Assembly (NCBI RefSeq): GCF_000695255.1
Contig: NZ_JMIB01000018.1
Coordinates: forward strand, 47,518 to 111,517
Direction: 5' to 3'
Source: Photobacterium galatheae
GTDB taxonomy: Bacteria > Pseudomonadota > Gammaproteobacteria > Enterobacterales > Vibrionaceae
DNA length: 64,000 nucleotides
Shown: positions 10,817-18,577 of the stretch, one piece after another
Numbering within the stretch: position 1 is the stretch's first letter
Layout: the number at the start of each line of letters is the position of its first letter
Position numbers and translations under genes: made by a program
The notes under the pieces: generated by a model
The model's database searches: none
What the model was told of the DNA's origin: nothing
Seen by the model: the letters and a program-made list of their open reading frames with translations, nothing else

Positions 10817-11716
10817 TTACGCCTCCTCATGAACAGGAGCGGATGCGGTTTTGTAAGACTGAATCAGAACAGAGGTATCCATGCGGCCCAGACCCTGCTG
10901 GATCAACTGCTGGTAGCGTTGATTCACATCCTGTGTCATCGGCAGTGTCAGACCTTTGCGATCTGCTTCATCCAGACAAATCAGCAGATCTTTGCGCATC
11001 CAGTCAATGGCAAAGCCAAAGTCGAAGGAATCCGCTGCCATGGTGACGGCGCGGTTAGCCATTTGCCAGGAGCCGGCGGCACCCTGTGTCAGCGCACTGG
11101 TGACCTGCGCGATATCCAGATCTGACTTTTCTGCCAGCAGCAGGGCTTCACTCAGACCTTGTAACACACCGGCAATACAGATTTGGTTTACCATTTTGCA
11201 TCGCTGGCCTTGTCCGTGACCGCCCAGTAGCACCGAATGTTTTGCGTAGGCGCGAATCACTTCTGCAATGTTGTCATAAACCGCGGGTTCACCGCCGCAC
11301 ATCACGGTGAGTGCACCATTTTCGGCACCCGCCTGACCGCCGGAAACCGGGGCATCGATGAAATGGACGTCTTTTTCATCACAGGCCCGTGCGAGTTCAA
11401 TCGCTAACTGAGCTGAGGTTGTGGTGTGGTCGACTAAAATGCTGCCCGGTTTCAGCGATGCAAGCACGCCTGTTTCACCATAAATAACACTCCGGACATC
11501 GTCATCATTCCCCACACAAACAAACACAATATCGCTGTTTCGGGCTGCTTCTTCTGGCGTCTGAGCGGATTTGCCCGTGTATGTTTGTGTCCATTTTTCG
11601 GCCTGACTGCCGGTGCGGTTATAGACGGTGACCTGATGACCCGTACGGGACAGATGACCTGCCATGGGGTAGCCCATAACGCCCAAGCCAATAAATGCGA
11701 TGTTTTTTCCTTTCAT
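10817..11716 (-). CDS. beta-Hydroxyacid dehydrogenase (3-hydroxyisobutyrate / tartronate semialdehyde reductase family)
   Basis: A 299-residue NAD(P)-dependent dehydrogenase. The Rossmann motif IAFIGLGVMGYPMAGHL lies at residues 6-22, the substrate signature DAPVSGGQAGAENGALT is near residue 120, and the catalytic lysine region GQGQRCKMVNQ is near residue 170. The family includes GarR/GlxR (tartronate semialdehyde reductase) and MmsB (3-hydroxyisobutyrate dehydrogenase), and which substrate applies cannot be decided from sequence. It is divergent from a MocR-type regulator across a promoter region with repeated TTGACATA sites, so it is probably that regulator's target. Confidence 0.85.
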   Translation of the reverse strand: MKGKNIAFIGLGVMGYPMAGHLSRTGHQVTVYNRTGSQAEKWTQTYTGKSAQTPEEAARNSDIVFVCVGNDDDVRSVIYGETGVLASLKPGSILVDHTTTSAQLAIELARACDEKDVHFIDAPVSGGQAGAENGALTVMCGGEPAVYDNIAEVIRAYAKHSVLLGGHGQGQRCKMVNQICIAGVLQGLSEALLLAEKSDLDIAQVTSALTQGAAGSWQMANRAVTMAADSFDFGFAIDWMRKDLLICLDEADRKGLTLPMTQDVNQRYQQLIQQGLGRMDTSVLIQSYKTASAPVHEEA

Positions 11717-11763
11717 GATGATCTCCCTTGATCTATGTTTGTGTTCAGTTTGTTCGAATGAGC

Positions 11764-11901
11764 TATGTCAATTTAAGTTATACAGATGGCAGCATTTTCC
11801 TGTGTATCCTTATTCCAATTCGATCCGGGCATCTGATGACATTGACATATTCTTATTTTCACTGGGCATCACTTTAACCAACTTGATTGACATATGTCAA
11901 T
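11764..11901. promoter_or_regulatory. Repeated TTGACATA operator sites between dehydrogenase and MocR regulator
   Basis: A perfect 16-base palindrome ATTGACATATGTCAAT lies at 11886-11901. A forward half-site ATTGACATAT is at 11841-11850 and an inverted half-site TATGTCAAT at 11764-11772. All lie in the 263-base divergent intergenic region. MocR-type regulators typically bind repeated half-sites between themselves and their target, so this is a good candidate operator set. Confidence 0.6.
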
Positions 11902-11979
11902 GTGTGAGTTTCAAATGATCTCAATCGTGATTAAACTGGCAGGCTTAGATAAGAAGTGGTCATCTCATGGAGTTTGGGC

Positions 11980-13320
11980 GTGAGTGAAAACAAATTCAGG
12001 CAGATTGCCAGTGCGATAGAGGCGAGGATTGACAGGGGTCAGTATCCGCCGAATTCAAGATTGCCAACGCATCGTGATTTGGCTGACGATCTGGAAACAA
12101 CTCCGGCAACGGTCGCGAAAGCTTATAAATTACTGGTCGAAAAGGGCTATGTGGAATCTTTCGTGGGGCGGGGTACCTTTGTGAAGGGGAAGACTGAGCT
12201 GGCGCAGGTGATTCAGGCGCCTGATCTCGAAACCGCTTATAACTTTTCAATATTACAGCCCTGTTTAGCGCAGAGCTTGCCGATGCTGCAGGAAGCATTT
12301 TCACAGGCGTCAAAGGTACTGAGTACGGAGTTGATCGGCTATACGGAATTTTCCGGCCATCCGGCGCACAGAGCGGCGGGTGTACAGTGGGCAGCGAGAT
12401 ACGGGTTGGAAAACGGAACCCCGGAAAACACCTTGCTGGTGGATGGTGCGCAGAACGCGTTGTCATTGCTGATCATTGCGCTGACAAAGCCCGGCGATAC
12501 GATTGCGGTTGAAAGGCTGACGTATCCGGGGATTCTGGCGATTGCCAGTTTGTTAGGGCGACGGGTTGTCGGGGTCGATATGGATGAAGATGGCATGCTG
12601 CCAGAGCACCTGAAGGCGGTGATCCGGCACGAGAAGCCCAGGCTGGTGGTGACGATTCCATCCCATCAGAACCCGACAGGGGTGACGATGCCGGAAGCAC
12701 GCCGGAAGCAAATCGCGCAGGTGATTGCAGCCTCAGAAGTGTGGCTGGTGGAAGACGATGTGTATGCGTTTTTAAACAGCGAGACGATACCGGCGATTTG
12801 TAATTGGATCCCCGACCAATGCTTCCATATCACCAGTCTGTCGAAAGCGATCAGTCCTGCACTGCGCTGCGGGTTTGTCAAAGTTCCTGACAGTCAGGTG
12901 TCTGTGATCAATGCGCATATCCGGGCTAACATCTGGTTGTCTTCGCCAATCAACTATATTGCTGCGGCTGAAATGATCACCCATGGCAGCGCCTTTCACG
13001 TGGCAGAACAGCAGCAGCAAATTGCCCGGCAACGTCAGCGTATTGCTCAGTCGGTGCTGCATGCCCCTTATACGGCATCTCACGGGTATCATATCTGGTT
13101 GCCGTTGCCTGACGGTTGGCGCGCAGAGCGGTTTGTGATGGAGGCAAAAAGCCGGGATGTGATTGTGAGCAGCGGGAGTTACTTCTGTCCGGACTCGCAG
13201 GAATCTGATCATATCCGGTTATCCCTGATGTCTGTTTCTTCTGATCAGCGACTGGCAGAAGGATTAGGCAAACTTGACCAGTTATTGCAGTCTGAAATGA
13301 ACACCTTATTTCATTTCTAA
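11980..13320 (+). CDS. MocR-family transcriptional regulator (GntR winged helix plus aminotransferase-like domain)
   Basis: About 446 residues. An N-terminal GntR-type winged helix (RLPTHRDLADDLETTPATVAKAY and VESFVGRGTFV) is joined to a fold-type I aminotransferase-like domain that binds PLP in this family. The sequence SLSKAISPALRCGFV carries the expected Schiff-base lysine. The frame is open from GTG 11956, but GTG 11980 is preceded by GGAG at good spacing and is preferred. Divergent partner: the beta-hydroxyacid dehydrogenase. Family is certain; effector and role are unknown. Confidence 0.85.
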   Translation: MSENKFRQIASAIEARIDRGQYPPNSRLPTHRDLADDLETTPATVAKAYKLLVEKGYVESFVGRGTFVKGKTELAQVIQAPDLETAYNFSILQPCLAQSLPMLQEAFSQASKVLSTELIGYTEFSGHPAHRAAGVQWAARYGLENGTPENTLLVDGAQNALSLLIIALTKPGDTIAVERLTYPGILAIASLLGRRVVGVDMDEDGMLPEHLKAVIRHEKPRLVVTIPSHQNPTGVTMPEARRKQIAQVIAASEVWLVEDDVYAFLNSETIPAICNWIPDQCFHITSLSKAISPALRCGFVKVPDSQVSVINAHIRANIWLSSPINYIAAAEMITHGSAFHVAEQQQQIARQRQRIAQSVLHAPYTASHGYHIWLPLPDGWRAERFVMEAKSRDVIVSSGSYFCPDSQESDHIRLSLMSVSSDQRLAEGLGKLDQLLQSEMNTLFHF

Positions 13321-13633
13321 TGTTTCTCCTTCTCTGAAGCGGCCCTCTGTGCGAGGGCTGTGTTCATTCATAAAGTTATTCCAATCGCCATTTGAAACGG
13401 AATTGAACGCTACAACGCCTGTCTTTTTGTTCATCCAACCTTGTCTTGTTCCTAAGACCCCTTTCTCAATCGTTAGTGTCGCGGACGATAGCGCTTTTTA
13501 CCGTGACTGAGTGCCTAGAATTTTAGTGTTGGAGTCGGCCATCTGACTAACCACTCAATACGAAGCGAAGCTTGGGCGGCCGTGATTGGGTGAAGAAAAA
13601 CGATTCATTCAGTTTTGTCGTAGGGGTAATGAC
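13321..13633. other. Intergenic region upstream of the Asp-rich lipoprotein
   Basis: This holds a weak hairpin GCCCTC/GAGGGC near 13343-13359 that may end the regulator transcript, and a GGCCAT...GGCCG stretch upstream of the lipoprotein gene. No gene, no recognised riboswitch and no clear promoter can be named. Confidence 0.4.
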
Positions 13634-14686
13634 ATGAAAAATATAATTCTTTTAATGCTCGCTATGATGGCAGTGGCGGGCTGTAGTGATTCAGATAGTG
13701 CAAATAATGCTGCAAATACACCATTGGACTCAGATGGTCAGCAGGAAGTGCCTGTCACGATCGAGGTGCCAGAAAATCCGAATACGGATCCTGCCGATCC
13801 TGCTGACCCGGGCAATCCGGGGGATGGCTATGATGGCCCTCGCAAAGTGTGTCTGGCGATTACGGGTCTGGAGCTGAAAGGGAGCAGCGGTAATGTGATT
13901 GAATATACCAATCAGGTGATTCAGCAAGCGCTGGAATCAGATCCGGATTGTGTGCCGCCATCAGATATTGTGGGGGATGCATTGCCGGATGGCATGGTGC
14001 TGGTTGATTTACTGCACATGAGTGATGACCTGGTGTACTTGCTGAAAGGGGTTGGTTTACCTGTCGATGATTATGTCAGTGTGACGCTGAAAATTAATGA
14101 CGAGGGAACCTACGGTGGTTTTGACATCGACTTTGACGGTGATGTCGATATCAGTTCAGGTAACCCGTATTCCTATGTGCAGGAATACGACGGCGACTAT
14201 AAAGCAGTCAATTTGGGCGGTAAGCTGGAATTCGCCGGCTTCAATCTGAAAGACAAGTATGGTTATCCGCAAACCTATTCCATGATGATTGACCCATACA
14301 GCGCATTGGAAATGAAGGATAACGGTGCGTATGGCCTGACTGGTAAGGGTATGTGGCTGGTCAACAAACTCGATGCGGTCGATGTTGTGGGCGATGTACT
14401 GGAGTCGGCTTGTGTTGAGAATGCCATGAAACTGATTTATCTGTTCAAATCTGATTCTGACGGCCCAAGTTCAGGTGGTTATCCGGATTACATCACCATG
14501 GCCAATGATGATGGCGACGGTACCTACTCATATGGGATGTCCCGTATTCCGAAAGGGTACTATGACTTCGAAATCATGTGTGATGTTGATGATGCGATAC
14601 CAGAGTTCTCCGGGTACGGTAAGTATGATGTTGAAGTGACCGATAATGCATCGGGTAACTACGACCTGTACGATTCAACGAATTAA
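13634..14686 (+). CDS. Asp-rich secreted lipoprotein, DUF4382-like
   Basis: The start at ATG 13634 (SD TAGGGG) gives 350 residues. It opens with a lipoprotein signal peptide ending in the lipobox VAGC, followed by a low-complexity Asn/Asp/Pro linker with DPAD/DPGNPG repeats. Next comes a domain reading VCLAITGLELKGSSGNV ... LVDLLHMSDDLVYLL ... LPVDDYVSVTLKIN, the layout of DUF4382 proteins. A DFDGDVDIS segment and a DDGDGTY segment resemble Ca2+-binding loops. Probably exported and lipid-anchored; function unknown. It stands alone, with a strong terminator after it. Confidence 0.7.
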   Translation: MKNIILLMLAMMAVAGCSDSDSANNAANTPLDSDGQQEVPVTIEVPENPNTDPADPADPGNPGDGYDGPRKVCLAITGLELKGSSGNVIEYTNQVIQQALESDPDCVPPSDIVGDALPDGMVLVDLLHMSDDLVYLLKGVGLPVDDYVSVTLKINDEGTYGGFDIDFDGDVDISSGNPYSYVQEYDGDYKAVNLGGKLEFAGFNLKDKYGYPQTYSMMIDPYSALEMKDNGAYGLTGKGMWLVNKLDAVDVVGDVLESACVENAMKLIYLFKSDSDGPSSGGYPDYITMANDDGDGTYSYGMSRIPKGYYDFEIMCDVDDAIPEFSGYGKYDVEVTDNASGNYDLYDSTN

Positions 14687-14714
14687 CCTTTGTGCTCTTG
14701 TCGACGTTCGGATC

Positions 14715-14745
14715 AACCGGCCAACTTAGTTTGGCCGGTTTGCTG
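14715..14745 (+). terminator. Terminator of the Asp-rich lipoprotein gene
   Basis: A perfect 10-base stem AACCGGCCAA/TTGGCCGGTT with a 6-base loop, followed by TGCTGTT. The rest of the gap to 15008 shows nothing recognisable. Confidence 0.75.
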
Positions 14746-15008
14746 TTCAGGGAGGAGATTGAATATTCGCTGAATGACTAGTTGATCATGCTGGCAATGT
14801 TCATTTTTAGCTTTTCGAGCAAGATCAATATCTCATTTTTGCGGAAAAATTATCGGAATCGTTGAATTCCAACATCTTGATTCCAGTGTTTTTTGCTGTG
14901 AATGTCGCTATTTTTATGCGTATCTGCCTAGCTTTTACTGGTTGTTTTTTGACCTCTCATTCATTACATTCCTTCTGCATCGCATATTAGGAACAAAGAG
15001 AAACAGCT

Positions 15009-15833
15009 ATGACATTCAGTGGCAAACTGCTTTCACCGGCTTTGAACGGACTCACTTCTTTTAAAAATTTTGCATTCGGTTCAGTGCTTGGTCTTGCTGT
15101 CTTAGGGTACGGCATTCAACCTGCACAGGCATCTGTAACCACGAAACCAACCAATCATTTGCAGTCTACGTTGAAGTACGTAGAGCTGGAAGCACAGGAA
15201 GGCGATAAGAATATGCAGCTTTTCCTGGGCCGTGCCTACCTTGAAGGGAAAAGCGGTATCAAAGCCGATCTGCTGAAAGGCCTGTACTGGCTGGAGCAGG
15301 CTTCCGTGGATATGCCGGAAGTGAAAACCATGATTGGCGATCTGTTTAAGAATGGCCAGTTAGTGCCTCAGGACAGCGAAATGGCTGTTCACTGGTACAC
15401 GAAAGCGGCAAAGGAAGGCGACCTGCCTGCGATGGAAGAGCTGGGGATGTTTTATGCCTCGGGTGCTGACGGCAAGGTTGACTGTGGCAAAGCGATTCAC
15501 TGGTTCACGCAAGCATCGAATGGTGGCTCACTGGACTCAAAGCGGAATCTGGTCTGGCTTTACGCAACTTGTAACGACGAAAAAGAACGTGATGGTCACC
15601 TGGCGCTGAAATTGGCCAAGCAGGTCATCAGTAAAACCAGTGCTGACGCAGGCGACTATGACAATCTTGCTGCTGCCTATGCTGCTTGTGGCCAATTCCC
15701 GCAGGCTGTCAGAGCGCAGAAAATTGCGCTGGACAAGCTGGAGCAGGACGCCGAGGCGCAGCGAATTGCGAAATTCACACAGCGTTTGAAGCTGTACCAG
15801 CAAAATCAGACGATTTACAGCGCTTCTCTGTAA
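15009..15833 (+). CDS. Exported Sel1-like/TPR repeat protein
   Basis: A 274-residue protein with a long N-terminal signal region (hydrophobic FGSVLGLAVLGYGI, then QPAQA-S, a likely cleavage site). The mature part is Sel1-type repeats: A.LYLEGKSGIKADLLKGLYWLEQA, then LFKNGQLVPQDSEMAVHWYTKAA, then FYASGADGKVDCGKAIHWFTQAS. A TPR-like repeat near the C-terminus reads YDNLAAAYAACGQFPQAV. Such proteins usually act as scaffolds in the periplasm. SD AGGAACAAAGAG is upstream and a strong terminator is downstream. The partner protein is not known. Confidence 0.75.
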   Translation: MTFSGKLLSPALNGLTSFKNFAFGSVLGLAVLGYGIQPAQASVTTKPTNHLQSTLKYVELEAQEGDKNMQLFLGRAYLEGKSGIKADLLKGLYWLEQASVDMPEVKTMIGDLFKNGQLVPQDSEMAVHWYTKAAKEGDLPAMEELGMFYASGADGKVDCGKAIHWFTQASNGGSLDSKRNLVWLYATCNDEKERDGHLALKLAKQVISKTSADAGDYDNLAAAYAACGQFPQAVRAQKIALDKLEQDAEAQRIAKFTQRLKLYQQNQTIYSASL

Positions 15834-15881
15834 TTCCCTTTTCGCATAACACCAATCTTTCTTCTCCTGTTATGCAATATC

Positions 15882-15915
15882 AAGCCTTCACCATTTTGTG
15901 AAGGCTTTCTTTTTG
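15882..15915 (+). terminator. Terminator of the Sel1-repeat gene
   Basis: AAGCCTTCAC/GTGAAGGCTT stem with a 6-base loop, then TTCTTTTT. Confidence 0.85.
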
Positions 15916-15968
15916 TCCCATTTCAAATACAGAAATTCACGTCAGCTGGCACGATAATCAATAGATGA

Positions 15969-16439
15969 ATGATTTTCGGAATATTCGCTGTTGTGATACC
16001 ACGAGAACAAGATATTTCCGGCATTGTGAGCCTGGACAGTCAAGATTATTCCTCTGGCGAGAATCGCATGCGAGCTGTCGGTGGAGAAGTTGGGATCGGT
16101 TTACTTGCGGATGCATTTTGCAATGCATTGGATGCGTTTTCGGAAGCAAAGATTATCCGTCAGAAATACCCTGAAGATCTGTCAGAGTTTCGAAGCTCTC
16201 TTATCTCTTTCCTCACGATCTGGATGACGGGAGAAACCCCGTTGTACAGCAAATCCAATGGTAGGCGTTATTTATCTGCCAGCCCGAAGCGGCTCCGGTT
16301 AAACGGTGCTGAAAACCAAGCCTGGCTGAACTGCATGCAATATGCTCTGGATGCTCAACCTTATGATGAAGTGTTTAAGCGTTATGTCATGGTGCAGCTG
16401 ACCCTGGCTGCGGAAATGATGCGTCACCCTTCAAACTAA
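15969..16439 (+). CDS. Group II truncated-hemoglobin relative lacking haem-pocket residues
   Basis: Up to 156 residues, with no strong SD at the first ATG. ATG 16068 would give 123 residues, the usual length of a group II truncated globin. The family frame is visible: GGEVGIGLLADAF, then KYPEDLSEFRSSLISFLTIWM, then a segment parallel to the 'GHPRLRxRHxPF' stretch, then AWLNCMQYAL. Yet the position of the proximal histidine (F8) is Pro106, and the usual Tyr B10 position is Cys51. The invariant Trp before the last helix (Trp119) remains. By this alignment it probably does not bind haem in the normal way. Assignment is by pattern only. Confidence 0.55.
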   Translation: MIFGIFAVVIPREQDISGIVSLDSQDYSSGENRMRAVGGEVGIGLLADAFCNALDAFSEAKIIRQKYPEDLSEFRSSLISFLTIWMTGETPLYSKSNGRRYLSASPKRLRLNGAENQAWLNCMQYALDAQPYDEVFKRYVMVQLTLAAEMMRHPSN

Positions 16440-16513
16440 GGTTTGATGTCAGAAATTTTTACACTTCATCTTTTCGAACTAATACTTTTGGCTGAAAAAC
16501 AGTCGGTTAACTT

Positions 16514-16530
16514 TTGGTCTAGTTCTTGCT
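16514..16530 (+). promoter_or_regulatory. Possible sigma-54 promoter of the PEP-CTERM gene
   Basis: TTGGTCTAGTTCTTGCT has GG and GC separated by ten bases, as in -24/-12 promoters, and a good TTGCT -12 element. The -24 element matches only at TGG. It lies 44 bases before the gene start, and PEP-CTERM genes have been linked to sigma-54 control in other bacteria. Confidence 0.35.
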
Positions 16531-16574
16531 TTTTATCTCTTACCTGAAAGTTGTAGTCACAGAGGATAAAAAGC

Positions 16575-17426
16575 ATGAAGTTGTTGAAAAGGTTAACACT
16601 TGTTGCAACCTGTTGTTTTGCAGTCTCGGCGAATGCCAATGAGATTAATCTGGCGACTCCAGGGATGGATTTAGCTGTGTTGAATATGGGGAATCAGGGC
16701 AACAGCTATGTCACTGTTTATCAGCAAACCGGGGCGGGTTCCGGTAATTTAGGGTCTTTCCTTCGCATTCAGGAAGGCGGCAATGGAAACGGGAACGGAA
16801 ACAGCAACGGGGACGGGAATGGGGTTCAGGAAGGGTTTAATACCAGTACCACAGACCCTTATATGATGGATCAGCACCCGTCAGGAAATTTTACACGTGA
16901 TGTTCTCTTTTCCGAGCTTCAGTCTTTGAATGGGTTTTTTGCCTTCATTCTGGATGTGAATGAAACCGGGAATGACAACGAAATTGTACTGACAAATTTG
17001 ATGTTATTTTCGACCAGCACACCCACTCAGAATGTGGATGACATCAACAACCTGCAAAACAGTACCTTATTGTGGAGTCTGGATTGGGATGATAATGGTG
17101 CTTTTCAGGATAATTCGATCCGGCTGGATGCCAGTAAGAACAACAACGGACCCGGTAGCGGTGCAACCGATTTAGCCTTTTTCATCAATGACGATTATTT
17201 TTCATCCATCCCTGCCAGTCAGAATAACTTCGTGCTGTATGCCAGCTTTGATGAGTTTGATTCTGGCTATGAAGAATGGGCGCATGACACCATCGCGTTT
17301 ACTGAACCCCCCACATGGGTGACAGAGCCTTCAGGTATGGCAATGCTGGGTTTAGGTTTACTCACTGTGGCTGCTTGCGTACGCAGGCGTCAGGTAAGTC
17401 AGGTGAAACACAGCGATAATTGCTGA
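16575..17426 (+). CDS. PEP-CTERM-type exported protein with Gly/Asn repeat
   Basis: A 283-residue protein with an N-terminal signal peptide (LTLVATCCFAVSANA) and a C-terminal sorting tail: EPSGMAMLGLGLLTVAACV followed by RRR. This is the PEP-CTERM layout (E-P motif, transmembrane helix, basic end) recognised by exosortase. A Gly/Asn-rich low-complexity tract lies near residues 71-83 (GNGNGNSNGDGNG). The body is acidic and polar, with WDDNG and DASKNNNGPGSG stretches. The expected fate is export with exopolysaccharide at the surface. No exosortase is in this window. SD AGAGGA. Confidence 0.72.
   Translation: MKLLKRLTLVATCCFAVSANANEINLATPGMDLAVLNMGNQGNSYVTVYQQTGAGSGNLGSFLRIQEGGNGNGNGNSNGDGNGVQEGFNTSTTDPYMMDQHPSGNFTRDVLFSELQSLNGFFAFILDVNETGNDNEIVLTNLMLFSTSTPTQNVDDINNLQNSTLLWSLDWDDNGAFQDNSIRLDASKNNNGPGSGATDLAFFINDDYFSSIPASQNNFVLYASFDEFDSGYEEWAHDTIAFTEPPTWVTEPSGMAMLGLGLLTVAACVRRRQVSQVKHSDNC
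16785..16824 (+). repeat. Imperfect hexanucleotide repeat inside the PEP-CTERM gene
   Basis: About six units of GGRAAC/GGGGAC type encode the Gly-Asn tract. It is in frame, so unit gain or loss would change tract length without breaking the gene. Confidence 0.6.
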
Positions 17427-17445
17427 AGGCATTGTAAAACACGCC

Positions 17446-17472
17446 AAAGGGAGCTTCGGCTCCCTTTTTTTC
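17446..17472 (+). terminator. Terminator of the PEP-CTERM gene
   Basis: AAAGGGAGC/GCTCCCTTT stem with a tetraloop TTCG and a T run. It lies between two genes that converge on it. Confidence 0.9.
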
Positions 17473-17483
17473 ACCGTGTGCAT

Positions 17484-17618
17484 TCAGAGCGTTGAGGTAT
17501 CCTGAGGTGATTTAAACAGGTCTTCGATGGCCTGAATGGCAGCTTCGACCCATTCCTGCAAGGTTTCAGTTTCAGGAATCATTGAATTGCGTGATTTCGC
17601 AAACAGATAGAAATCCAT
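17484..17618 (-). CDS. Small acidic protein of 44 residues
   Basis: The minus strand has GGAGGTG, a near-perfect ribosome binding site, 8 bases before ATG 17618. A 44-codon frame MDFYLFAKSRNSM... ends at TGA 17484. The peptide is acidic with an amphipathic helix (LQEWVEAAIQAIEDLF). It is convergent with the PEP-CTERM gene and shares its terminator region. No family is recognised. The strength of the SD and the helix pattern argue it is real, but there is no homology evidence. Confidence 0.55.
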   Translation of the reverse strand: MDFYLFAKSRNSMIPETETLQEWVEAAIQAIEDLFKSPQDTSTL

Positions 17619-17797
17619 AAATTTTCACCTCCATATTCAGTGTAGCCCCTTCCCAACAGAGTTTCGTTTTGCTGTGCTCACTGTCCTTACACCAATTCCA
17701 TTTTGGAATGAGTTTATGGCTCAGGTTTCGCTGTTATCAGTATCAGAAGGCTGTTACTTTTCCTGCCTGACGTAAGTGCTTGGTTTCAGGGAGAAGT

Positions 17798-18577
17798 ATG
17801 GACATATCAATTGACCTTCTAGCGTTATTGTTTTTTGTGGCCGGACTGGCCGGATTTATCGACGCGATCGCCGGAGGTGGTGGATTGCTTACGATGCCAG
17901 CGTTGCTGGCGGCAGGAATTCCGCCGACACAGGCACTGGCAACCAATAAATTGCAAAGCTCCTTTGGCAGTTTTTCAGCGACTTATTATTTCGTCCGAAA
18001 CGGGATGGTGAATTTAAAGCAGATGGGACTGGCGATTGCCTGTACCTTTGTTGGCTCTGCGGTTGGCGCTGAGTGGGTCCAGCAGATCGATGCGAGTGTT
18101 CTGACCATGCTGATCCCGGTTCTGCTGATCGCCATTTCGCTCTATTTTCTGCTGGCGCCTCAGGCCAGTATTCATGGGGGCAAGGCACGGATTTCTGACA
18201 ACCTGTTTGCCTTTACGGTGGGTACAGGGATTGGGTTTTATGATGGCTTTTTTGGGCCTGGTACCGGTTCACTCTTTACCATTTGCTTTGTGACGCTGGC
18301 AGGACTGGGAATCGTCGAGGCTACGGCACGGACGAAAGTCCTGAATTTCACCTCGAACATTGCCGCACTACTGTTTTTTATTCTGGCCGGATTGCCCGTC
18401 TGGAAAGTTGGTCTGGTGATGGCCGCAGGTGGCTTCATTGGTGCGCGGCTGGGTGCAAAAGTGGTGGTCAGTAAGGGACGAAAACTGATTCGCCCGCTGG
18501 TGGTTGTCATGTCAATGCTGATGGCAGTAAAGCTGCTTTGGGAACAAAATCCGCAATGGTTTCAATCAGTGTTCTGA
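17798..18577 (+). CDS. yfcA: TSUP family permease, YfcA-like
   Basis: ATG 17798 has GGGAGA in front and gives 259 residues. It aligns from end to end with E. coli YfcA, an inner-membrane protein of the TauE/SafE (TSUP) family of sulfur-compound or organic-anion exporters. Family signatures are GFIDAIAGGGGLLTMPALL near residue 18, ALATNKLQ near 50, GFYDGFFGPGTGS near 150, and GARLGAKVV...KGRKLIRPL at the end. Eight membrane segments are expected. Its last 71 bases overlap the 3' end of a convergent LysR gene. The substrate is unknown. Confidence 0.88.
   Translation: MDISIDLLALLFFVAGLAGFIDAIAGGGGLLTMPALLAAGIPPTQALATNKLQSSFGSFSATYYFVRNGMVNLKQMGLAIACTFVGSAVGAEWVQQIDASVLTMLIPVLLIAISLYFLLAPQASIHGGKARISDNLFAFTVGTGIGFYDGFFGPGTGSLFTICFVTLAGLGIVEATARTKVLNFTSNIAALLFFILAGLPVWKVGLVMAAGGFIGARLGAKVVVSKGRKLIRPLVVVMSMLMAVKLLWEQNPQWFQSVF

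Noticed and set aside
13321..13633. Possible c-di-GMP riboswitch before the lipoprotein gene
   Set aside because: The region has some paired GC blocks but not the conserved GEMM core; no aptamer could be supported.
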